From: Hanleya hanleyi | Taxonomy: Eukaryota; Mollusca; Polyplacophora; Lepidopleurida; Hanleyidae | DNA: 64,000 nucleotides | Reading direction: 5' to 3' | NCBI GenBank assembly: GCA_036873755.1 | Contig: JAVTVY010017394.1 | Coordinates: 1-64,000, forward strand | Shown here: positions 52,377 to 63,600 of the stretch, one piece after another | How positions within the stretch are numbered: the stretch's first letter is position 1 | How the letters are laid out: every line of letters begins with the position of its first letter | Program-made: the position numbers and the translations under genes | Notes under the pieces: generated by a model | Database searches by the model: none | Told to the model about the DNA's origin: nothing | Seen by the model: only the letters and a program-made list of their open reading frames with translations

Positions 52377-53365
52377 CGGCCATGTTAAATGTTGGACTGG
52401 TGCTATCTAAGATAGGACTTATAACATTGCGGTCCTAAATAGTGAGCCGCCCGCTTCGCGGCCCCTCTATCTGATTTTATACACGTTATATTGTTAAAAT
52501 AGCACGAAATATATTCATAAACGGTTCGTTTTCAGCGGAATTGAGAGTCAAATCAGCTATATCCAATAAAAATTTCTTAACTTGCAAAGAACACGACTGC
52601 ACTGTTGGTGTCATAGGGGCTGCCATTTTGGATATTCTCTACGTTTCTTGCGAGATCTTGATGCAGAGATAGTCTGAGGTAAGTTTCGGCTTCCTAGGCT
52701 GAAGTTTATGAATATATAGGGGCAGAATCAGTGAGCTCACCCCCCTGCAGGCTGCGATTAAATTCGCCCGTATTCAGTCCTCAATCGCTCAGTGGACATA
52801 TAGGGTTTCATCATATATTTGGGTAAGTGTAACAGCTCGGAGCAGTTCTGAGTATTTTACCCGGATTTATGTGCACATTCCTGATATGGCAATCGGGAAA
52901 TTATACGTGAGTTATATATATATATATCGGAGTATACTGTACTGTAAAACTGCGACAAAATAGAGAATTGTATACTGGCTCATAACAGGACGTTGAAAGA
53001 CCACTCGGGTGTGATTATCGAATCCTTTATAAGATAATTTATATGCGACAATAGATCAAATCTACTGGAAACACAGAGATCAACATGAATCATCCTTCAA
53101 ATCAACATTTGTGCTGAATAGCCGTCCATTCGTTCTGGTCCATCCTTAAGCGATCCAGGATGTTATATTGGCAACATATCCTAGAACAGTTTTTTTCTTA
53201 GTCTGATTGCATTGTCAGGGCCTCTATGGGCGGTAACCCCATATACTCTTCCAAGTGACGTTTGATCTTCATGGTGGACCTTCGCGTGGGATCTTCCTTC
53301 ATTTCAAGCGGCAGCCGGCTATGCTCTTCATAGATCGCCATGCTTGCTTTTCTGATGTTGAGGTG

Positions 53366-53620
53366 CTATTGAATGTAAGTCTCTTGCAAGTTAGCCTGTT
53401 TGTCACTGGGTTTTCTCTTGGTTTTCGTGGATGGACTTTCAACAATCTCTGGGACATTATCTGCATCAGCGGGCTCATCTGATTCTAGCCACTCGGTCTC
53501 TCTGTTCCAATGTATATTCCTCTCGTGCCGCATCGCATCGTAGTGTCTAGTAAAACGTTCGCCGGCTCTCAAAAGAACAAGAATCCAAGTTGACGGCTAA
53601 ACGTCATATTTTGAGTACGG
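53366..53620 (-). pseudogene. C2H2 zinc-finger remnant, copy B
   Basis: It keeps the GERFTRHYDAMRHERNIH half-finger and acidic tail of copy A. The second cysteine codon is changed, so the finger cannot form even if the frame were corrected. Confidence 0.5.
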
Positions 53621-53739
53621 TTGATATTATAAACGTAACACAGTAACGCCCGTAAATACCTACACCACAGCGTTAGCGCGTCACTGCTAAATCCAATTTT
53701 CAAAAAGGGAGACAAATCTAATGTGGAGAACTACAGGCC

Positions 53740-54337
53740 AACGGTAATGTCCAGTTATGCACCCAATAGAAATCGTTCGAATCTCATCCTTGATCACTAA
53801 AATTCGAGCAATTTATACTTTTATCGGGAATTCGAGATTATTCCATCAGATCAAGAAACTTCCATCGGTATAACAATGACGTAAGATTTAACCCAGATAC
53901 GATTACAACAGCTACGAGAAAGTTCGACATAATTAACCCAGATAAACAAGTGCTTTCTCATTCCAGAAACGTCCATAGTAAACAACTCTATGACAGTCTA
54001 TATGTGCAGATGGCGCTCAAGTATAACTGCCGGCAATATCCTGGGCTCTTGATGCATGGACAGATGGCGCTGTGTACTAAAAACTCGGGTCATACGGGGC
54101 TGTTCGTAGAGCGGCCATTTGCAATCACAGAATCCTCGAGAAAACACTAGACGGATGACACATAATTCACTCACGATAAATCGGTCACGATTACCAGAAA
54201 ATTCTATATCATATCCACAGAACAGTAGGTTAACAAGTCCACCTCAGTTCTACAATTCTATAGCTATATATCTTCAGTGTCTAACTTTATACTGCAATAC
54301 CATGACACATGTCCTCCATGAGGCTGTCACTCCACCG
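53740..54337. other. no gene seen
   Basis: Unique, moderately AT-rich sequence between duplications B and C copy 2. Short frames only. Confidence 0.4.
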
Positions 54338-54968
54338 GGTTCCCCACATGCCATTATGGTTGCCATAGTGTCGGAGATAGCGTCGGGGACCTGATTTTGC
54401 CCATCACATAAATTGATGACATCACCGGAACTTACCGGAGATGGACGTGAAGAGAAAGCAGGGGCCAAACCGGTAGCGCAGAGTTATATCGCCCTAGTTT
54501 TGGTGTCTGTCGAAAAGGGCGCAACAATAAACCATAGCAGTTTTCCTCTATCTCTGTTCAGGGGTCTCGATATCAGCAGAAGAAAAGGGCGCAGCAATAA
54601 ATCATAGCAGTTTTCCTGTCTCTGTTCAGGGGTCTCGATATCAGCAGAAGAGCTTGTATCCATTTTCCACTTTCACGGTCTAGCTCTCAGTGGATACATT
54701 GCTACACCTGTAGGTATCGATTCATGATCCTCACAATTCATCACGTGATAGTTCTATGGAACCATATTCAAATTAAGACGAGATAGTTTATTATTGGTAA
54801 ATGCTTTTCTTGAGTGCGATGAATTTGCTTCAAATGTCTCTCTGTTGTTGCAGTGTAAATTAGCGACACACAATCTTTCATTTGATCATGTGATGTTAAT
54901 CAGGTTACCATATTCGAGGGAACATTTTCGAACTACGGGGCTTTCCGCTATAGACGTTTCACTCTCTG

Positions 54969-55762
54969 TTGATGACCTTGTACTTTCGAACTTCTCCACG
55001 GCTCCATAGAAAGCACGAAGTATGGGAACGCATCCATTCTCATAGGTTGAAGCGTTTAGCCAAAGTGATTCTGAGATTATTCGGGATCTCTCGGGATCGG
55101 GATATATGCAGCACCGAGGCTGATTGGTTTCAGGTAAGAAAGTTGTTTTCTGATCACTGAGGCTGGACAGTGACACGCCGATCTGGACACTTTTTTTTCA
55201 TCATACAGTTTAATATCGAATAGGAGTTCAGCTAAATATACTCCATGAAGAGCTGATGTGCATATAACAATATTAATTGACAACTTATATCAGGATATAT
55301 TCACGTGCGATGGCAAAACATGAGACTTGCCATATATAATGGAAACAACTCAAGCTGCACGCTTCTGAAAATGCGAAGATGGGAGGTCTATATTGGCTTC
55401 AGATTTGGTGGAATGAACTTAGCTTCTTGAATTTCCTTTGCCTATCTGAAACCAGACGGTATTCTTGACTCGGGACTATTATTCAATTTACGAAATAGAT
55501 AGCAAGATTCGGAGATAGTTTTTTTTTTATTTTATTTTTTTTTCATTTTTAGCCGTCGTGTAACGACGTGCTATTGGCATCGTCTTCAGAAAACTGTTCA
55601 CTGTCCAACCAGGACAGCCCCTGCCGACGCTCGCGCTTGACTACCCGAACCGACCCGTCATTCCGACAAATCTGTGTTGTTTTTGATAAAAATGGACAAC
55701 TGCAGGCTTTCATTCTATCCTCTTTTGGCAGACAGGAATTACGGCCCTGGATCATCGCTTAA
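54969..55762 (+). CDS. possible two-exon gene fragment
   Basis: A frame from 54,969 ends at a CAG|GTAAGA donor (exon end 55,133, phase 0). A long pyrimidine tract and AG end at 55,552, and the frame from 55,553 continues in phase 0 to a stop at 55,760-55,762 (QICVVFDKNGQLQAFILSSF near the end). Splicing would thus give one open reading. Both signals are damaged in copy 1 (1,342-2,165). Against it: other frames on both strands of the first block are also open, and I recognise no family. Confidence 0.3.
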
Positions 55763-56186
55763 GATTGTATCCTTCGAATGTTGTTTCTTAAGTCCGAAGA
55801 ATACTTTGCAATCGTTGGTACAAATCAGAACAAGAGAAAAGAGAAAGGGGAAAATAGTACCTTGGGGTCATACTCCACAACACTTCCAATCATGTTAAAA
55901 CTTAAATGTCCGACTGCGACATTACTGACTGGTTGTCTCCCTTGGTATTCCATACAGGAAGGAATACATACGGAGGCAACCAGTCGATACGACTGCAGCA
56001 GAGATGGAGATGGCTGTGCTTTCATGCTAGGAGAATGATTTTCTCAGACTTCATTTTCTTCCACAACAACAATTTCGGTCTCACTTTCTTTCGTTGTACC
56101 TTGGTTTACTGCAGTTATATTTTATAATATATGCCATTGTCATAGTCAAAAGGACACGATTCGATCGCTTGAACGTCAGGAATTTA

Positions 56187-56378
56187 CTCTGAAAAAACAG
56201 TTGTGTACAGAATTGCACATCTACAAAAATGTGTATCAGGAGTACACAATCTGTGTACTTTTTCGACACAAATTGTGTATCACAGCTACACAGTGATTGT
56301 AGGTGTTCAATTTTGTTACAGCGATGTGTACCGAGGGTACACAATTTGTGTACTTTTGGTACAAAACTGTTTTCAGAG
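56187..56378. mobile_element. 192-bp MITE-like foldback element
   Basis: Ends CTCTGAAAA and TTTTCAGAG are inverted repeats of about 20 bases. The inside has many gtacacaa/ttgtgtac inverted motifs. Copy 1 (near 2,570) lacks it and reads straight through. The target duplication is unclear. Confidence 0.7.
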
Positions 56379-56511
56379 AGCAGCCTCGACCGAAGTTACA
56401 ATAACAAAACAAGTCAGCAGTGGTAACGGATAACGTAGAACAACAACAATCCCAACATTTGCATTCCGCCTGAACAGACATCGTTTTTTATTTGTTACTT
56501 GGAACTGATTT

Positions 56512-58525
56512 TTTAGCCCACCATGATGATGGTGGGCTGTTCAAATCACTTTTTGTCCGTCGTCCGTCGTCCGTCCGTCCGTCCGTCCGTCAGTCCGTCA
56601 GTCCGTCGTCCGTCCGTCTGTCCGTCCGTAAACAATTCTTGTTATCGCGATTTCTCAGGAAGTACTGCATGGATCTTTCTCAAATTTGGTACACAGGTTC
56701 CCCTTGGGGTGTACTTGTGCAAGAAACCTTTTTTGGTCCGATTCAAAAATCCAATATGGCCACCAGGCAGCCATCTTGGATTTCCCCATGAAACCTTGTT
56801 ATCGCGATTTCTCAGGAACTACTGCATGGATCTTTCTCAAATTTGGTACACAGGTTCCCTTTGGGGTCTAGTTGTGCAAGAAACCTTTTTTGGTCCGATT
56901 CGAAAATCCAATATGGCCACCAGGCAGCCATCTTGGATTTCCCCATGAAACCTTGTTATCATGATTTCTCAGGAACTACTGCATGAATCTTTCTCAAATT
57001 TGGTACACAGGTTCCCCTTGGGGTCTAGTTGTGCAAGAACCCTTTTTGGTCCGATTCGAAAATCCGATATGGCCACCAGGCAACCATCTTGGATTTCCCC
57101 ATGAAACCTTGTTATCGCGATTTCTCAGGAACTGCTGCATGGATCTTTCTCAAATTTGGTACACAGGTTCCCCTTCGGGTCTAGTTGTGCAAGATACCTT
57201 TTTCGGTCCGATTCGAAAAACCAATATGGCCACCAGGCAGCCATCTTGGATTTCTCCATGAAACCTTATCACGATTTCTCAGGAACTACTGCATGGATCT
57301 TTCTCAAATTTGGTACACAGGTTCCCCTTGGGGTCTGGTTGTGCAAGATAAATTTTCTGGTCCGATTCGAAAATCCAATATGGCCACCAGGCAGCCATCT
57401 TGGATTTTCCCATGAAACTTCGTTATCGTCATTTCTCAGGAAGTAATGTATGGATCTTTCTAAAATTTGGTACACAGGTTCCCCTTGGGATCTAGTTGTG
57501 CAAGATACCTTTCCTGGTCCGATTCGAAAATCCAATATGGCCACCAGGCAGCCATCTTGGATTTCCCCATGAAACTTTATCGTCATTTCTCAGGAAGTAC
57601 TGTATGGATTTTTCTCAAATTTGGTACACAGGTTCCCCTTGGGATCTAGTTGTGCAAGATACCTTTTCTGGTCCGATTTGAAAAACCAATATGGCCACCA
57701 GGCAGCCATCTTGGATTTCCCCATGAAACTTTATCGTCATTTCTCAGGAAGTACTGTATGGATCTTTCTCAAATTTGGTACACGGGTTCCCCTTAGGGTC
57801 TACTTGTGCAAGATACATTTTTCGGTCCGAATCGAAAATCCAATATGGCCACAAGGCAGCCATCTTGGATTTCTCCACGAAACCTTGTTATCGCGATTTC
57901 TCAGGAACTACTGTATGGATCTTTCTAAAATTTGGTACACAGGTTCCCCTTGGGGTCTAGTTGTGCAAGATACCCATTACTGTGCAGACCGGATCCCTTC
58001 AGTATTTAGTATTGTACCATCTTACTATTTTCGAGCATGGTATTTTAAAAGAGATATCTCAAAATAGCCCAATAAACAGAACAGAATTAGCATTCGTTCC
58101 TGGTTATAAAATCTTAAGTATGTTTCATAGCTCATGCCAAAGTGTCAAAGAGATTGGTCTTCGCTTCCAGTACCCAATGATGACACGTGCAAAAAAATAA
58201 ATAAAAAAATACTACAAAACAAAGGCGAAGGATCCTCCGTACATGTACATTCACTTTCAGACTAACTTTGCTCATTTCTCTTGTATTATAACAACCGACA
58301 TAAGTACAGTTTCTAGAAATCTTGAAACTCCTGAAAACTTAGATTATATCTTGGTGTTTTTCAGTGGCCTTTTTCAATCTTTTTCGCTCAGATTCGAAAT
58401 TCTGTAAACAAAATTACAAATCAATCGTTTGTTCTTAGTAACAAATGGACAAAAAGTTCCTCTAGTCATTAGCTTACAATTATCGGACAATGGTGGGCGC
58501 CAAGATCCTTCAGGATCTCTCGTTT
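56512..58525. repeat. 2-kb insertion: perfect palindrome, CCGT microsatellite and nine 156-bp units
   Basis: A 24-base palindrome (AGCCCACCAT, gatg, ATGGTGGGCT) at 56,515-56,538 is followed by (GTCC)n, then nine units with gatttctcaggaa, aaatttggtacacaggttcc and aatatggccaccaggcagcc (starts near 56,641, 56,799, 56,957, 57,112, 57,268, 57,423, 57,581, 57,738 and 57,889). A non-repeated stretch follows from 57,975. Copy 1 of duplication C has none of it (junction near 2,695). Open frames over the array shift with the unit and carry no known domain. Confidence 0.8.
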
Positions 58526-59254
58526 TTTTAACTTGGAGACATCTTGGAAATTGAAATAAACTCGACTTGGTGTGATATCTTGGAGATTGAATCTGATTAT
58601 TGGAATCTTGGAGATGATCATTGAGAATTGATTTGCTGACATGAAAATATTTTTTTAAATGGTGATACTGTTGCCCGATACTGTTCACCATAGTAGAGGG
58701 ATTCTCACCAGACATTGATTTGTTGATAATCTAATTAATTTGATAAACACATACACAAGTCTGCCATAGTTTTCAGCTCGGATATTTTGCCTGTCAAAAT
58801 TCAAAGATTAAAAGCTGCCAGAGGCAAAGTAAGTTTTGGATTGGCAAACATGGGCAATGATTTTATGCAAAGTTACAGTAAGATTATAGTGGCGACTTTT
58901 GCTCCTGTAGTCAACCACATTCTGTTACAGAAAGCAACTCACTATAAATAATTTTATATCCCAAAGCTGATGATTAATATGTTAAGCCAACAACATTCAG
59001 TTCGAGATATACTGGCACAACTGGTCAAATCGGCTGGCAATACAGAAGCCTGTAACACTATGAATATACTCGTTTAATTCTTTCCAATGATGTGGAACTA
59101 AATCCTGAACCATACTATGGTCGGTCACCATCAGTTATAATTTCTGCAAACTATCATCAGGGAAGTGATTGCATCTCAGCGGATTCCAGTGGACGTCAGT
59201 GTCCTTGTGATTGTTTTTTTTTTTGCCTGAGCGCATTCATGCAATCCGAAACAC

Positions 59255-59653
59255 ATGGACTCTAGCACAATTTTGCACTGCGGTGACGAATTGTATAGGT
59301 GTGTTGTTTTCTCTGGTCATGCTGGTACAAGACATTCACCATACCTTCTTCCAAGTGATGTTCCTCAATATTTCAACATTAATTCCAGACATGCTCGTAC
59401 TAGATGGGATAGTTGTTCCTCCGGATACCTTGACCATCTGAATAGTGCCCCAAATCAAGCCGGGTATAGCCTTGAGTACTCTCTTAATTTAGCTTCATCA
59501 TTGCCACCATTGCCATCTTTTGCTGTGCTTATTTTTAACACAACATCAATTTCTTCAATTTCATGTTATAACTATTATCATAACGCAGTTGAGCTAGAAT
59601 TTCACATATTTTCTCTTGCATTTTACATTAAAACAAATTTTATGACATTCTAA
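59255..59653 (+). CDS. uncharacterised open frame, partner of 3,424-3,819
   Basis: 132 codons. The central residues match the copy 1 frame, with a few substitutions and a short in-frame insertion (GHAG). No domain recognised; could be a chance frame. Confidence 0.15.
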   Translation: MDSSTILHCGDELYRCVVFSGHAGTRHSPYLLPSDVPQYFNINSRHARTRWDSCSSGYLDHLNSAPNQAGYSLEYSLNLASSLPPLPSFAVLIFNTTSISSISCYNYYHNAVELEFHIFSLAFYIKTNFMTF

Positions 59654-59800
59654 TATTTCGATTTCAACTGCACCACGTATAGGCCATAATCTCACCTTAT
59701 CATACCATTTCCTTTCAAGAGTAATATGAAAGCCTTTCAAGTTTATCGTGTCCCAACACTTATATAATTCGCACGGACACTCACGAAGCCCTTATAAAAA

Positions 59801-59990
59801 AGTACCATGGTACATTTTTACCATGGTTATTTGACCATGGTTTACCATGGTAATCAATGGTATAAATTTACCACGGTTTGCTGTACCATGGTAATTGCAT
59901 GGTAAACCATGGTACATTTTTGCCGTGGTTATTTTTCCCATGGTTTACCATCGTCATCCATGGTACACAATTTACCATGGTTAGCTTTGG
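59801..59990. repeat. array of ACCATGGT palindromes
   Basis: About ten ACCATGGT or close variants lie in 190 bases, spaced 10-25 bases, many as tttACCATGGtta or gtACCATGGtac. It starts where duplication C ends and is missing at copy 1. Probably a small palindromic mobile repeat. Confidence 0.75.
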
Positions 59991-60637
59991 TTGAGAGTTT
60001 CATCACACCCTCAACATGACGTAAACACAACTTAAATCAAGTACCCGTTAATCCTACTCTCAGCAATTTCACGTTCACTACCGACCACGATCCCCGACTC
60101 CACCACCACCACGATCCCCGACTCCACCATCACCTTGATCCCAACTCCTCCACCGTCATCTCCATCTCCCTCACCAATACAACCATCCACAGAGATGCAA
60201 ACATTGGGACTGGTCGCTCCATCACTTGGACCACAGAACACGGGGACACCACACGACTCCATGGTAAAATTATTTGCCATGTGACTTTTCACAATTTTAT
60301 TTACTTACTGGCCTGTGTTGCAACATCAACACGTCATACAATTCGAGTTGCACACAACATATGTTCTATGAAGGAGAGCATGTCCTATTCCATGCGATTA
60401 GAATGCAGCAAAGAACGGGATTTCTCTTTGGAATTGTTACACTGTGAGAATGTTAACTCACCTTAAATATACACAGCATGCAGTCTAAGAAAACAATGAT
60501 ATTTTTCCATGAGCCTTATTTCCAAACTCTTAAATATCAAGAACTGTCCATCCTACTGTATATGTTCATCAAATTATTTATGTCATGTTTTTAATTTTGC
60601 AGAAACCGTACAGAAGTTTTTTAAAGAAAAAACTGTG
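59991..60637. other. no gene seen; short variable-number repeat
   Basis: A ccccgactccacca unit is repeated about three times at 60,085-60,150. The minus-strand open frame across it is Gly/Val-rich repeat translation. Confidence 0.4.
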
Positions 60638-63600
60638 AGTAGTATAGAAAACATATTTAAGGTCCCATTGACCTTTGACCTCAAAAATTTGCATATTTCC
60701 GTGATGCAACACCAAAGGCCATTGAATGCAAGTGTACTGCTCTGTATCATATCCAATTGTGACCTTTAGACATCCAATCAGAAGCGAGTATTTTGACCTC
60801 GAATTCCTCCGCGGTGATGCGGTCTGGCGGTGATGCGGCCTGTTTCCGCGGACAGAAAGTAGTCCCAAATACGTGGGTTTTCGTGAGAGTGTCCGGCAAT
60901 CTCCAGGGACGATAGAGTCCCCTATTACACCGATTGGGTCGAGTGAGGTGTCAAAGTGAAACGCTCGTCCGGGGCCATCATGGCTGGCTGTATGTAAAAT
61001 TAGGATTTGTCCCGAAAATATAAAAAGCGGAACAGGGACTTGATCCCTAAACTAGGAGAAAATTCCTATCAGCCCTATCCAAAAGGGGTCATATCGGTCT
61101 CCGGGCTTATCGGGGCCTGCCTATCAAGTCATGGGTGGCTGTATGTAAAATTAGGATTTGTCCTGAAAATATAAAAAGCGGAACACGGACTTTATCCCTA
61201 AACTAGGGAAAAACTCATATTAGCCCTATCCAAAAGGGGTCATATCGGTCTCCGGGCTTCTCGGGGCATGCCTATCAAAGCATGGGTGGGTGCATGTAAA
61301 ATCAGGATATTTCCCGAAATTGAAAAAAAACGGAACACGGACTTTACCCCTAAACTAGGGGAAAACCCCTATCAAGAGCGTATATTGACTCCCATTGACC
61401 TTTGACCTCCAGCATTTAGTGCGTATATTCACTACCATTGACCTAACAAATTTGCATATCGTGACCTAGAACAGCCAATCAGAAGCGAGTATTTTGACCT
61501 CGTCTGACTGTATGGAATGCATGTACTGACTTGGTTCTGGGGTTTTTTCCATCACGGTTGTGCGCAGGTGTGTGTTATGACATCACTTCCGGTCTGCGTG
61601 AATCGGGCGTGACCTGGGTATATGGGATGCATGTACTGACTTGGTTCTGGGGTTTTTTCCATCCCGGGGAGGTCACGTGATCAGTTCAAGGTCATATCCA
61701 ATATAGAGTGCGTATATTCACTACCATTGACCTTTGACCTCAAAAATTTAGATATCGTGACCTTTGACTAGCCGATCTTGGTCAAATTCCTTGGGGTGTT
61801 ATGGACACTGCAAACGATGCTGACCAGGCATGGGGCCTGTTTAAACAACTGTTTGTGCCCATATGTGATAACCATGCCCCTACTGTGCAAATAAGAGTCA
61901 AAAATCGAAACCCTGAATGGATGAACGATGAATTCATATCTCTAATGCACGAGCGTGACTACTATCACAGTAGGGCGCAGAAATCAAACGAGCAATGTGA
62001 CTGGAAAAATGCCAAACGTTTAAGAAACCAATGCAATAATTTATGTAAAACTTTTAAGAAGGAGTATTATGATAATCTGATAACAGAGAACAAAAACGAC
62101 TCTAGGGAGCTCTGGAAAACTTTGAAAACAATACTTCCAACAAAGTCTAAATGTAGCGCTGTCAATGGCGTCAAATTGGATGATGAAGTAATCACTGACC
62201 CGAAATCTGTTGCGAATGCATTTAATGCTTTCTTCACAAATATTGGAACAAAGTTAGCTGCTGTTTCTGGGCAAACCAGAACAGCTGCTGCAGATTTTCG
62301 TGAGAGTGAAAATGGCATTCACTGTGGTTTAGTACTGAATTTACTTTCAGACAGTTGCGTACATTATCTGTTGTTAAGGCCACTGGACTTGATGGCCTGG
62401 GCAGTAGGCTCTTGAAAAGTGCTGCACCATGTATTGCTGCACCACTAACCAACATTTTTAATCTGTCTCTGAAAACTGGAACTCTCCCTGAAGATTGGAA
62501 ACAGGCCAAAGTCACACCAGTACATAAGGATGGTGACAAAGATAACATGAACAACTATAAACCTATTTCAGTGTTGTCAAACATAATCTGTTAAAGAAGG
62601 TTCAATCAGGTTTCCGACCCAAACACTTCACTGCTACCGCTCTGTCGGATGTCGCGGATTATCTGCTCGAAAACATGGAAGCTGGCCTCCTAACTGGTGC
62701 TGTTTTTCGGGAATATGTCTTGAATATGGAAATGACAATTGTAAGTGAATGGTTAGCTAAAAACAGACTCAGTTTAAATATTAATAAAACCAAAACTATG
62801 CTATTTGGGACCAGTCAAAGACTGACTGGGGCCGGAAATATGGAGATTAAGGTCAACGGAGAACCACTGGAAAATGTCGATTCTTTCAAATACTTGGGTC
62901 TTTGGATTGACCCACAGCTCACACGGAATATTCACATGAGCAAACTAACCAGTAAGATTTCCCAGCGTATTGCTGTTCTGGCACGAGTCAGAAAATACCT
63001 AAGTCATCGTGCTTTGCTTACTGTGTATTACACGCTTATCCTCCCTCACTTCGACTATTGTGACATAATCTGGTCTAATTGCTGCAAGACCTTACACTCC
63101 AAACTGCAGCTTCTGCAGAATAGAGCAGCTAGAGTAATCCTTCATGAGGGCAAACGTGCCCACATTGATGTTATGTTGAGACAGCTTCACTGGCACAAAC
63201 TCTCTAATAGACAAGATTTTCATGTGTGCCAGTTTGTATATAAGTGTGTTAACGGAGAAGGTCCTTCGTATTTGAATAGTAAGTATACTAGAGTTATGGA
63301 GTTACTACAATACAAGATCGGCAGCAAATGGCCTGTTATCACTCACTCAGAACCATCTTGAAACAGGGAAACGTACTCTGAATTACAGAGGTGCCATGTT
63401 GTACAATTCCGTGCCTCTAGTAGTTACACAAGCTACATCTGGTCATTTTAAAAGATTATATTTTAAATTTTTAAATGCCCCTTAAAAGGATCATCGGACT
63501 AATGGGGTATCAATGTCTGTATATAGTTCTGTGTCATATTCTTATGGTGTATTTTTATGATATTTTTACATAATTCTGTGATAGTGTTATAGTTTATTAC

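Larger units (their letters stand above)
48558..53739. repeat. duplication B (copy without the Polinton)
   Basis: It corresponds to 29,045-31,675 joined to 45,261-48,254. It has its own insertions (48,618-49,124 and about 49,339-49,870). The close match suggests a recent tandem duplication, or two haplotypes placed side by side in the assembly. Confidence 0.9.
54338..59788. repeat. duplication C, copy 2
   Basis: It matches 827-4,030 in order and orientation and carries two insertions that copy 1 lacks: a 192-bp foldback element and a 2-kb repeat block. Confidence 0.85.

Noticed and set aside
56492..58067. Chain of frames with repeated MDLSQIWYTGSPWG text
   Set aside because: The nine-unit minisatellite produces them; unit indels change the frame repeatedly.
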